Below, piece by piece: positions 26,768 through 33,895 of a stretch of DNA of 56,698 nt (position 1 is its first letter; each line of letters opens with the position of its first letter). The stretch is from the NCBI RefSeq assembly GCF_003013475.1, contig NZ_PXZO01000073.1, positions 1-56,698 of the forward strand, read 5' to 3'. The position numbers and the translations under genes are program-made. The notes under the pieces were generated by a model. That model worked only from the letters and a program-made list of their open reading frames with translations, did not search any database and was not told where the DNA came from. Source of the stretch: Brevibacillus porteri. GTDB lineage: Bacteria > Bacillota > Bacilli > Brevibacillales > Brevibacillaceae.

Positions 26768-26800
26768 GAGGCACCTCCTATAAAACAGGATGGTGTCTCA
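26768..26800 (+). terminator. Degenerate terminator after the pseudogene
   Basis: GAGGCACCTCCT / AGGATGGTGTCTC imperfect stem, homologous to the better hairpin after the intact paralogue at 31823. Confidence 0.5.
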
Positions 26801-26953
26801 TCGTGTTGATATCTATACTGTCGATATTATCTGTGGCGACCTTCCTAATACCTTTTTTTGCATCCATTTTCGTCACTTGAGAACACTCGTACAGTCAAAA
26901 GGGAAATTATGTTAATACCTTATTTTAGATCATCATAAAGGAGGAAATATCCC

Positions 26954-27106
26954 ATGAAAAAGAAGAAATCTAATTCTAAGAAATACAAGAAAGTAAAAGG
27001 TCAATTGGTACAACATTCATCTTATTATCCAGCTCAAGCTGGAAGTTGTATCTGGATTTGCATGCGTCATGGGTGCGGTTGGTGGTGCCCAGAACCCGTT
27101 ATGTAA
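26954..27106 (+). CDS. 50-residue Lys-rich peptide with a four-Cys, Trp-rich tail
   Basis: The N-terminal 16 residues include 8 Lys (MKKKKSNSKKYKKVKG). The C-terminus holds Cys32, 36, 41 and 45 with spacing C-x3-C-x4-C-x3-C, three Trp, and ends CPEPVM. There is an excellent AAAGGAGG ribosome binding site (26938-26945) and a clean terminator (27159), so it is a real single-gene unit despite its size. No signal peptide; the first half could be a leader or a nucleic-acid/polyanion-binding arm. Candidates are a spore-associated Cys-rich peptide, a small metal-binding protein or a bacteriocin-like precursor. No modification enzymes are seen nearby. Confidence 0.7.
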   Translation: MKKKKSNSKKYKKVKGQLVQHSSYYPAQAGSCIWICMRHGCGWWCPEPVM

Positions 27107-27158
27107 TGTGACCTTCTCCAAGAACCATCATGCTAAACACATTGGTTGCATTATCACC

Positions 27159-27185
27159 ACTCCCTGATTATTAGGGAGTTTTTCT
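27159..27185 (+). terminator. Intrinsic terminator of the Cys-rich peptide gene
   Basis: ACTCCCT / AGGGAGT stem followed by TTTTTC. Confidence 0.85.
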
Positions 27186-27330
27186 TGTTACAATTCCTGG
27201 CACCATTTTAATAATCTTGTGTTTAGTAAACATTGACAATCAAACAACAGACTGATGGCATTCGCTGTAGTGCATACAATCAAATCATCTGTTAAAATTG
27301 TTACAAAAAGGAAAATACTGGTGATCCTTC

Positions 27331-27498
27331 ATGAAAAATAGACCTCTTTGGTTCAATATCTTTTCAGTAGTTGCCCTTTCCATGGCAGTAGTGAACGTTT
27401 TTACACATGTGGCTTTGTTACGAATAGTAACGATGCTATGCCTCGCCGTTTTCATGGTTACTGGTATTCAACATTATGAGGATGATAAAAATGAGTAA
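27331..27498 (+). CDS. Small two-segment membrane protein
   Basis: 55 aa. Two hydrophobic stretches (NIFSVVALSMAVVNVFTHVA and LLRIVTMLCLAVFMVTG), with an acidic C-terminus (HYEDDKNE). An AAAAGGAAA lies further upstream. It overlaps the next gene by 8 bases, implying translational coupling. No family recognised. Confidence 0.6.
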   Translation: MKNRPLWFNIFSVVALSMAVVNVFTHVALLRIVTMLCLAVFMVTGIQHYEDDKNE

Positions 27499-27823
27499 AA
27501 AGTTTGTCTTATACACGTTCATTACAAGTTTCCTTTTAATCGCTTTCACTCCGCTTATTTTTCCAGTTACCATTACTGATGTTAAGCAACTGAATCATGT
27601 GCTTATTGGAGCGCCATTTCCTTTTATTCAGCAAGATGTTTCAAGTATTATTCTTTGGGATTTGATCGATTACAAAGTTTATATCAAGAATCCGTTTGAA
27701 TATCCGACAACCATCCTTTTTGGTAATTTAATCCTTTCATTATCAATCGTTTTCTTTGCTTTATTTGGAGTACTCAAAAGTGTAGTTTCTTTGTCTCGGA
27801 TTAAACGACCTCATAGAAAGTAA
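27491..27823 (+). CDS. Small membrane protein with extracytoplasmic loop
   Basis: 110 aa. A membrane segment at residues 6-27, an outside loop with GAPFPFIQQD and NPFEYPTT, then a second segment (ILFGNLILSLSIVFFALFG) and a basic tail (RIKRPHRK). The arrangement resembles uncharacterised small Bacillales membrane proteins with a 'PF/SPWEYPT' loop. Starts at ATG 27491 inside the end of the preceding gene. Could be an immunity or stress membrane protein; no evidence decides. Confidence 0.65.
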   Translation: MSKKFVLYTFITSFLLIAFTPLIFPVTITDVKQLNHVLIGAPFPFIQQDVSSIILWDLIDYKVYIKNPFEYPTTILFGNLILSLSIVFFALFGVLKSVVSLSRIKRPHRK

Positions 27824-27825
27824 CT

Positions 27826-28030
27826 AAAGGATTTGGAAAGCTGCTGCTTTTCCGTCCCTTCTGCCATTGATTGCTCCACCAGCAGCATCGTTTGTTCCCC
27901 GCTGAAAGACGGAGACAATTTGCATCCCAGCCACCGTGATCGCCTCCGCTTCTGCTCGTGTGAGACGTTTCCATTCATACTGCACAGGAACAAGATAGCG
28001 GCAGACAAATTACATACCCCACCGCCCGCT
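27826..28030 (-). pseudogene. Remnant of a DUF1906 (Rv2525c-like glycoside hydrolase) phage protein
   Basis: On the minus strand a frame of about 57 codons reads FVCRYLVPVQYEWKRLTRAE, then AEAITVAGMQIVSVFQRG and NDAAGGAINGRRDGKAA. This is the core of DUF1906 lysis-associated proteins of Bacillales phages. The N-terminus is out of frame (a stop falls just before FVCRYLVP) and the C-terminus is cut at the end of the neighbouring membrane protein gene. Not expected to be functional. Confidence 0.75.
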
Positions 28031-28051
28031 GCCAAAGTCACTACAAGACGC

Positions 28052-28204
28052 TTATTGCACCGTTTCCTGCTGTTCTACTACCGATGCATCATATTTTTCA
28101 CAAGTAATCCCTTCATATTGTTCGGGTGTTAATTTTCCTAGCTCTACAAAACGGGTGACATCTTCTGCCGTATACTCGCCGAAACGATACAGCAAGCAAA
28201 TAGA
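28052..28204 (-). pseudogene. Remnant resembling an XkdX-type phage protein
   Basis: The minus-strand frame ends ...GEYTAEDVTRFVELGKLTPEQ, then YEGITCEKYDAS and a stop at 28052. 'Aspartate-rich helix, L-T-x-E-x-Y-x-x-I-T' is the XkdX pattern. It has no start, its upstream end runs into the sigK terminator, and it is followed by the DUF1906 remnant, the same order as tail-then-lysis genes of a prophage. Confidence 0.6.
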
Positions 28205-28205
28205 A

Positions 28206-28230
28206 AAGCCACCCGGCATCCGAGTGGCTT
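28206..28230 (-). terminator. Terminator downstream of the sigK 3-prime part
   Basis: AAGCCAC(T)CGG / CCG(G)GTGGCTT stem followed on the minus strand by TTCTATTT. Located 120 bases after the sigma gene stop. Confidence 0.7.
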
Positions 28231-28349
28231 CATCCCATTCACTTGTCTGTATTTTACTGGAATAAGCTTTTGTAATGAAATGTCATTTCTTTGCAGAGAA
28301 CGAACTACGAAATGCCTCCATCAAAATAGCGTCCTCCGCTGCGAAAAAA

Positions 28350-28643
28350 CTACCGATTCTGCGGCTGTTTCGTCCGATAAAACTCATTAAACAACTTCAT
28401 TAACGCTCGCTTTTCGATACGGGATACATACGAACGAGAGATGCCCAGCTCACGCGCAATTTCGCGCTGTGTCTTTTCTTTGTCCTGATCCAGCCCAAAC
28501 CTGCCGATGATCACTTCTTTTTCGCGCTCATCGAGGATGTGTATGTGCTGGTAAATTTTATTGGACTCCAGCTTGAGCTGCACAGCGTCGACCACTTCGT
28601 CGGTTTCTGTGCCAAGGACGTCGATCAAAGTGATTTCATTCAC
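28350..28643 (-). CDS. sigK: C-terminal half of sporulation sigma factor SigK (SpoIIIC-like)
   Basis: 97 aa covering sigma region 4 and the end of region 3. LDEREKEVIIGRFGLD, EKTQREIARELGISRSYVSR and IEKRALMKLFNEFYR are diagnostic of SigK rather than SigE. Regions 1-2 and most of 3 are missing. It opens with VNEITLIDVL, the position (GNEISLIDVL in B. subtilis SigK) where the skin element splits sigK into spoIVCB and spoIIIC. The GTG has no ribosome binding site, as expected if the frame is only expressed after excision joins it to an N-terminal half. That half should lie beyond the right edge on the minus strand. Alternatively it is a dead truncated gene. Confidence 0.85.
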   Translation of the reverse strand: MNEITLIDVLGTETDEVVDAVQLKLESNKIYQHIHILDEREKEVIIGRFGLDQDKEKTQREIARELGISRSYVSRIEKRALMKLFNEFYRTKQPQNR

Positions 28644-28646
28644 CCT
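28633..28646 (-). other. Putative attachment site of a sigK-intervening element
   Basis: On the minus strand GTGAATGAAATCAC contains AATGA (28636-28640), the 5-bp core reported (from memory) for the B. subtilis skin crossover. It is framed by a short GTGA/TCAC inverted repeat and sits at the point where SigK homology stops. Confidence 0.55.
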
Positions 28647-28754
28647 ATGTGTTTATCCGTATTCTAAATAAGCTTCGCTTACTAAAAAATACACGCGATA
28701 GTCGAAGTAAATTCTCAAAATGGATATAGTTCCAATAATCAAGAAATAAGAAAA

Positions 28755-28780
28755 TCCCGTCTCCTCAATACAGGGACGGG
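28755..28780. repeat. Hairpin repeat, copy 2
   Basis: CCCGTCTCCT...AGGGACGGG with the left flank AGAAATAAGAA, shared with copy 1. It lies between the sigK break and the M23 peptidase gene and could serve as a terminator for the latter. Confidence 0.75.
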
Positions 28781-28815
28781 TTGTCATTTGACATTGGGTT
28801 ATCTAATTTCTGCGG

Positions 28816-29589
28816 CTATTCCCTAGCTTGTTTCTTTAATTTCTTTTCTTTTTCATCAGAGATATTAAAAGCCTTTTTAAAATTTGGTACTGTTTGATCT
28901 TCCAACGGTTGTGAATTAATCCACTTCATAAATTCTTCTTCCCCTACATAATTTATAAGGGTGTCTTCAAAAAAGTATTCTTCACTGTCAAATTTACGTA
29001 ATAATTCATCTTCCGTTTGATGCTCTTCGGTTTCATGCTCTTCATGTGGCGCAAAGGTCGGGCCATCAAAGTAGTGAGGCCAGAAGTATTTAGGGTCTAT
29101 TGTATTTGAATAGTTAATATCCTTCCCATCATACTCCCCTTCATTATTTATATCGATATGCAAATGAGGACCAGTACTATCTGTACCAGTATTTCCTGAT
29201 ACCGCAATTTCTTCTCCTTTGCTCACAGAATCACCTGTAGATACAGATTTGGATTTTAAATGAAGAAACCTAATTACTAGTTTAGAATTCGTGTCAGGGT
29301 CCTTGTCTCTTGTTTCAATTGCCACATAATTGCCTGCACTTGTCCAATAACCTGCACTTAATACGGTTCCTCTTTGTGGACTGTATACAGGCTCTTTATT
29401 TACTGCAATATCCATTCCTTTATGACTCTTAGAATATCCCCTACTTAATTCAGTATCAGTAGTAACCCACTGCCAGTTAAAATCATCGTATGGATTTATC
29501 CCTTCTGCGTAAGCTGTTCCATTGCCAGCACTGACTACAGCTGATACCGCGAGAGCTAAACCAAGAATACCTGCCCTTATCTTCTTCAT
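28816..29589 (-). CDS. Secreted M23 family peptidase (LytM/lysostaphin type)
   Basis: 257 aa. Signal peptide (GILGLALAVSAVVSAGNGTAYA) then an M23 domain with zinc motifs HKGMDIA (HxxxD) and PHLHIDI (HxH). The C-terminal 70 residues are acidic (HEEHETEEHQTEDE) and lack a known domain. It cleaves peptidoglycan cross-bridges or stem peptides outside the cell; in spore formers such domains also serve in engulfment. ATG 29589 precedes the signal peptide; the upstream start at 29631 adds an unlikely extension. First gene inside the element. Confidence 0.88.
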   Translation of the reverse strand: MKKIRAGILGLALAVSAVVSAGNGTAYAEGINPYDDFNWQWVTTDTELSRGYSKSHKGMDIAVNKEPVYSPQRGTVLSAGYWTSAGNYVAIETRDKDPDTNSKLVIRFLHLKSKSVSTGDSVSKGEEIAVSGNTGTDSTGPHLHIDINNEGEYDGKDINYSNTIDPKYFWPHYFDGPTFAPHEEHETEEHQTEDELLRKFDSEEYFFEDTLINYVGEEEFMKWINSQPLEDQTVPNFKKAFNISDEKEKKLKKQARE

Positions 29590-29704
29590 ACATACTTCCA
29601 TTCCTTTCATTTTATGGTATATTATTACCAATACGATTATAGTATTTATTTGTCAAATTTTCAATTAATTTAGATAATAAATATGTAAAAAGGTGGTAAT
29701 TCAA

Positions 29705-30397
29705 GTGTACAAAAAGTTAACGTTATTTATTTTGCTTTCTGCCGTTTCGATAGTTGGCTGTTCGACTAGTAGCAATGCAGTATCAAAACAGGAAAGTCCT
29801 CAACCTACGCCCGCAGATTATAGTAAAAAGCTAGAAATTCTTGATCGATTAGAGAACCACGACTCTACCTTAAGTCGCATGACAGAAATACTAGCAATCG
29901 AATGGCATCATTTATTTACACAAAAGAATGAAGAGGATCTATGGAATACATATTTTTATCTCACTTGGAATTTACGTCCTGACGAAAAAGAACGAGTAAG
30001 GAGCGAATTATCTACAACCCATAAAGAGCTTGCAACATACTTAGATATGCAGAAACAAGGCACACTTCCCGCAAAAGAAGTTAGTATTAAAAATATTATG
30101 GCTGAGAGAAACCCCAATAATGACGGTTATCTCGTGAAAGCAAGTTACCTTCTAACACTAAAAGACGGTACTACCAAAGAAGTATGGGTTGAACTTAACG
30201 CAGACGACTACATGGAAACTTTTAATCCTCGTTTTAACACTATAGCTACAGGAGAAAATCTTCCTGAACCCAAAAATGAACAAGAACGATTACGTCGTGA
30301 CTTTATACTTAGAGCACTTGACTATAATGTGATTAAAAAAATGACTTATGATGAAATTTTAGAGATGATCGACATGAAATCGGTCGATACAAAGTAA
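29705..30397 (+). CDS. Predicted lipoprotein, unknown function
   Basis: 230 aa. The lipobox SIVGC near residue 19 predicts membrane anchoring. The rest is soluble and helical, with KLEILDRLENHDSTLSRMTE and EWHHLFTQKNEEDLW segments. GTG 29705 follows AAAGGTGG by 8 bases. Divergent from the M23 peptidase and low in GC. No family recognised. Confidence 0.7.
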   Translation: MYKKLTLFILLSAVSIVGCSTSSNAVSKQESPQPTPADYSKKLEILDRLENHDSTLSRMTEILAIEWHHLFTQKNEEDLWNTYFYLTWNLRPDEKERVRSELSTTHKELATYLDMQKQGTLPAKEVSIKNIMAERNPNNDGYLVKASYLLTLKDGTTKEVWVELNADDYMETFNPRFNTIATGENLPEPKNEQERLRRDFILRALDYNVIKKMTYDEILEMIDMKSVDTK

Positions 30398-30697
30398 ACC
30401 TATGTACGCTTACTGCTTAAAAGTGAAATTAAGTTTCCTACTGGAATCCCGGTCGAGAAAAGTATTTGTTTCGTGTACCCGCAGATTCCTGATCGAATAA
30501 ACATTCACAGTAAAAAACCCGTCTCCTCAAAATAGGGACGGGTTTGCTATTTCTTGAACATAATTTGAACATTCCGCTGACTATTCCGTTGATTTGAATT
30601 TATTCCTTTTAATGTTTTGCTCAAATCAAAGAACTGTAATATATTTCAAAGGTGATTTGTTCTATTATCCATTTTTAACAATTAGAGGAGGATTATC
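30398..30697 (+). other. 300-base gap
   Basis: Contains hairpin repeat copy 3 and the leader of the next gene; no further gene is visible. AT-rich. Confidence 0.6.
30515..30544 (+). repeat. Hairpin repeat, copy 3
   Basis: AAACCCGTCTCCT...AGGGACGGGTTT, followed by GCTATTTCTTGAAC, nearly the right flank of copy 1. Like copy 1 it stands upstream of a discoidin-like gene. Confidence 0.8.
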
Positions 30698-31816
30698 ATG
30701 GTTTTGGCAAAATGGTTCAACAAGCGATTTTTTTCCTATGCACTTATGTTTTGTGTTTTATTTTTTGGGCAAAGTATAGTTCATGCGGAGGAACAATACA
30801 CCAAAGATTTAATTCCTAAAATGACAAGTAATACTGCACCTAGTGGAACAGCCTTTTCAAATTCACAGTATTCTAGTAAGTACCAAGCATGGCGTGCATT
30901 TGATGGGCTGAATATTGAAAATAGCGAAAATCCGTCAGGAGACGCTGGTGGCGCTCAAAGTGGGGATCTGGGTGATCTAAAACTTAATCCTTTTCTTCTT
31001 GGATATGAATTTCCTACAGAAAAAACTGTAGTAAAATACGCTTTAGAATCCCCGAATTGGTCAAATGGTGTTACTCAAATGGCTAAAAGCTGGACTTTTG
31101 AGGGATGGGACGGAACCTCGTGGAACATTCTCCATACTGTAGAGAACGAGACAAACTGGAAGATAAATGAGGTTAGGAATTATCAGTTTACTAATGAAAA
31201 ATCCTACAAAAAATATCAAATTCGTGTTACTGCAAACAATGGCTTTAAAGGCTACGTTTATATTGGAGAGTTAAAAATGTTCGGATATGAGGAAGACCTT
31301 AATTTAATTCTTAGTGGTAATACACATGATCTATCTAATGTCCTTTCCTGGAACTCAATTAATGGGGCAACTATTTATAATGTAAAACGTTCTATAAATA
31401 CTGGCGGGCCATACGAAACCATCGCAACAGTGACAAATACAACTTACACTGATGAAGACGTTGAAAAAGGAATTACATACTACTACATCGTAACAGCAGT
31501 TAATGAAGATAGTGAGATTAAAGACTCGAATGAAGTAGCTCTAACCCCATTAGGCAATACCGATCCTGTTGATCCCATTACTGGGGATAGAGCACTGTTA
31601 GTTATCAAGATGATCAGTGGTCTTGAGAAGGAGTATGAATTAACTGCATCAGAAGTACAAGACTTTATCAACTGGTATAATGGCCGTGCAGATGGTCGTG
31701 GCAAAGAAACATATATGTTCGACAAGGACTTTAACAAAGGACCATTTACAGCTCGAAAAGATTATGTAGCTTTCAGCAAGATTCAATCCTTTGAAGTTAT
31801 GGAATATACCAAATAA
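30698..31816 (+). CDS. Secreted discoidin-like, FN3 protein with a conserved 74-residue C-terminal module
   Basis: 372 aa. Signal peptide (YALMFCVLFFGQSIVHAEE). Residues about 35-195 look like an F5/8 type C (discoidin) galactose-binding fold (AFSNSQYSSKYQAWRAFDG, LGYEFPTEKTVVKY, WTFEGWDGTSWNIL). An FN3 domain follows at about 200-285 (LSWNSINGATIYNVKRS, YYYIVTAVNED). The end is a compact module (ALLVIKMISGLEKEYELT...WYNGRADGRGKETYMF...VMEYTK) that I know only as a recurrent tail of Bacillales secreted or phage-linked proteins. Carbohydrate binding outside the cell is inferred. GAGGAGG precedes the ATG. A broken copy stands at 26054. Confidence 0.83.
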   Translation: MVLAKWFNKRFFSYALMFCVLFFGQSIVHAEEQYTKDLIPKMTSNTAPSGTAFSNSQYSSKYQAWRAFDGLNIENSENPSGDAGGAQSGDLGDLKLNPFLLGYEFPTEKTVVKYALESPNWSNGVTQMAKSWTFEGWDGTSWNILHTVENETNWKINEVRNYQFTNEKSYKKYQIRVTANNGFKGYVYIGELKMFGYEEDLNLILSGNTHDLSNVLSWNSINGATIYNVKRSINTGGPYETIATVTNTTYTDEDVEKGITYYYIVTAVNEDSEIKDSNEVALTPLGNTDPVDPITGDRALLVIKMISGLEKEYELTASEVQDFINWYNGRADGRGKETYMFDKDFNKGPFTARKDYVAFSKIQSFEVMEYTK

Positions 31817-31822
31817 CACGAC

Positions 31823-31860
31823 GAGGCACCTTCCTGTTAGATAGGAGGTGCCTCAAATTT
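31823..31860 (+). terminator. Intrinsic terminator after the discoidin-like gene
   Basis: GAGGCACCTTCCT / AGGAGGTGCCTC stem, then AAATTTT. Homologous to the hairpin at 26768. Confidence 0.75.
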
Positions 31861-31874
31861 TGAAAGACGCTGAT

Positions 31875-32708
31875 CTACGCTGAAAGAATAAAATCAACAA
31901 ACACTGGTGATCGTAGCACGCCGCTCTTTGTCCAGTTTCGCATTTTAACCTTGGCTTTTATCTGCGGTTGTATATACACAAAATCGCGATCCTCACCAGT
32001 AATCAACTGTTTCGCCACACCGTAAAACGCCTGCTTGTGAGTTGGCGGTACACCAAGCTCAATCAGGCCTGCTGGTCGTCCGTTGTAATGTGCCAACCAT
32101 CCGAAGTCTCCCTTACGCCAGCCCGCAATATGGACATCAGCATAAGTGTAGTTGATTACCTTTATGAAATCGTTTGTACGTTTATCCGAGTGGTATCGCC
32201 CGTCCTTATGCTTGGCGACTATTCCCTCCATGTTTCGAGCAACAATTGCGTCCCATAAGTCCTCACCGTATCCGTCAATGTACGCTATTTTGCTCATGGT
32301 TGGGGTATCCGGTATTGCACGGTCTAGGACGGCTTTGCGCTCCATGAGAGGAAGTCCTTTAAGGTCAGCACCATTATAATGTAGGATATCGAACACGACG
32401 TAAGATATCGGCAGCCGCGACCTCTTCGACTGGAAACGCTGCATAGTCAGCTCAAAGTCAGGGATACCCGTTTCAGGGTCCATTACCGCCAGCTCGCCGT
32501 CCAGCACGTTGTCAGGACCATCCGTAATGAGTTCGGGGTACTTCGAGGTCACATCGTTGTTATGCCTTGTGTAAAGGCGCGTCTGTCCATTACTTCGTGA
32601 AAAGATTAGACGGTGGCCGTCTATCTTTGGCTCGAAGAAGTATCGTCCATCAGAGAAGGGTTTATCGACTTGTTCGAGTAACATCGGAGATATAAACATT
32701 GTTGTCAC
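31875..32708 (-). CDS. ATP-dependent DNA ligase (phage YoqV-like)
   Basis: 277 aa. Motif I PKIDGHR has the lysine that is adenylated (about residue 29). Motif III VLDGELAV, motif IV EGIVAKHKD and motif V FIKVINYT follow in order. The C-terminal 70 residues form the OB fold. Compact ligases of this length are typical of phages such as SPbeta (YoqV). They seal nicks using ATP, unlike the host NAD-dependent enzyme. Flanked by remnants, so it may be a leftover of an older phage or active cargo. Confidence 0.9.
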   Translation of the reverse strand: MTTMFISPMLLEQVDKPFSDGRYFFEPKIDGHRLIFSRSNGQTRLYTRHNNDVTSKYPELITDGPDNVLDGELAVMDPETGIPDFELTMQRFQSKRSRLPISYVVFDILHYNGADLKGLPLMERKAVLDRAIPDTPTMSKIAYIDGYGEDLWDAIVARNMEGIVAKHKDGRYHSDKRTNDFIKVINYTYADVHIAGWRKGDFGWLAHYNGRPAGLIELGVPPTHKQAFYGVAKQLITGEDRDFVYIQPQIKAKVKMRNWTKSGVLRSPVFVDFILSA

Positions 32709-33092
32709 CTCAATACTAAAAAATCCCCGACGAACATGTCGAGGAGAAAATGTAAGGTTATGGTCGTTTTATATATTGTAGTATATACACCCTGATATAC
32801 TCAACAATCAGATATTTACAATTACTTCGTGACGCTTACGAGGTCGTCTACTTTGATCCAATCTGCTGCCCAGTCGCTCACCAACCTGAATCGCTTCCGT
32901 ACCGAATCGATTTCACGAACAACTCTCAACGCTTCCTCCAGTGTTCCGAGCTCCCCTTTCTTTAATTATGATTTTTTGAAAAAACAGGTCAATTCGTTGT
33001 GTAATGGATTATATTCCCATTAACTTGTAACTTTTTCCGTTTTTGTACGTCTAACAGTTGAGTTAAATAGAATTCTATGAGGTGACAAATCC
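32709..33092. other. 384-base gap with a gene remnant
   Basis: Holds the minus-strand remnant at 32822-32966 and the leader of the secreted protein at 33093. Nothing else is recognised. AT-rich. Confidence 0.5.
32822..32966 (-). pseudogene. C-terminal remnant of an unknown protein
   Basis: A 47-codon minus-strand frame reads GELGTLEEALRVVREIDSVR and ends SDWAADWIKVDDLVSVTK at the stop 32822. Composition is protein-like, but there is a stop just upstream and no standard start near the GAAAGGGGAG. A short product from an internal TTG after GGAGG is possible. Confidence 0.45.
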
Positions 33093-33833
33093 GTGATAAA
33101 AAAAGGGATCACACTTGGACTAATCCTATCTCTTGCGAGCATACTTTCAGTTCCATCACAAGCAATAAATGCTTCGAATCAACCTCAAGCCATAGCCACT
33201 CCTCCTGTCAAAAACAACGTAAGTCCGAATATTACTACCGACAAAGTTAAGCAGTGGATCAAGGAACAAAGTAAAAACAAAGCCACTTCTCAAAATGAGC
33301 TTTATTTGGACTTTCTATACTACAAAACACTCAATCTAGATGACGACAAAGAAATGGAACTTGTAGTCACAGCGCCAGGAGGGGCTCACACAGGGGCTTT
33401 CTTTGTTTTTGATCAACAAAACGAACAATATCAACTGATATTTGAGGAAGAGTGGCATGTGCCAAAAGATGGTCTAGTGCAACCTGATGAACTGGATGAT
33501 TTCATCCCCTATAGTACCAGCAATGGCAAACGAATCTATAAAACGATTGATCATTCTGGCGGAACAGGTATACATGTCGAAACCGCGCACCTATGGTACA
33601 TCGAAAATGGAAAAGTAGTAATCGCTTGGGAAGGAGAAATGAAAAAAGTCACCTCCTTTCAAGGCATCCTAACCGTGACATTGGGCACTTACCACATAGA
33701 AAATGATACCCTACACTACTTCGCAAACTCCTATAAACAAGATGTAGAGCAAAAGCAAATCAAAAAACCTGACTCGCAAACTGAAGCAAAGATGTTCCAA
33801 TTTAACGGGAAGATTTTTGAAGAGAAATTGTAA
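33093..33833 (+). CDS. Secreted protein, unknown function
   Basis: 246 aa. Signal peptide (GLILSLASILSVPSQAINA). The mature part has an LNLDDDKEMELVVTAPGG segment resembling the Asp-rich 'D-x-D-x-D-x-E-L-V' element of VCBS/FG-GAP proteins, possibly calcium binding. GTG 33093 follows GAGGTGA. No firm family. AT-rich like the rest of the cargo zone. Confidence 0.7.
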   Translation: MIKKGITLGLILSLASILSVPSQAINASNQPQAIATPPVKNNVSPNITTDKVKQWIKEQSKNKATSQNELYLDFLYYKTLNLDDDKEMELVVTAPGGAHTGAFFVFDQQNEQYQLIFEEEWHVPKDGLVQPDELDDFIPYSTSNGKRIYKTIDHSGGTGIHVETAHLWYIENGKVVIAWEGEMKKVTSFQGILTVTLGTYHIENDTLHYFANSYKQDVEQKQIKKPDSQTEAKMFQFNGKIFEEKL

Positions 33834-33848
33834 TTTCACAAAGAAACA

Positions 33849-33890
33849 GGCTGTACACATGTAACCATCTTGCACACGTGTACAGCCTTG
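33849..33890. terminator. Convergent hairpin between two genes
   Basis: GGCTGTACACATG / CACGTGTACAGCC stem (33849-33887); weak T runs on either side, TTGT on plus and TGTTTCTTTG on minus. Confidence 0.55.
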
Positions 33891-33895
33891 TCCAA

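Noticed and set aside
27811..28041. 76-codon minus-strand ORF as a real gene
   Set aside because: It is the wrong frame over the DUF1906 remnant, whose protein-like frame is offset.
28350..28643. SigK fragment as an independent small sigma factor
   Set aside because: It lacks region 2, which binds the -10 element and core enzyme, and has no ribosome binding site.
31875..32708. LigD-type end-joining system
   Set aside because: Only a compact ligase is present; there is no Ku gene and no polymerase or nuclease domain.
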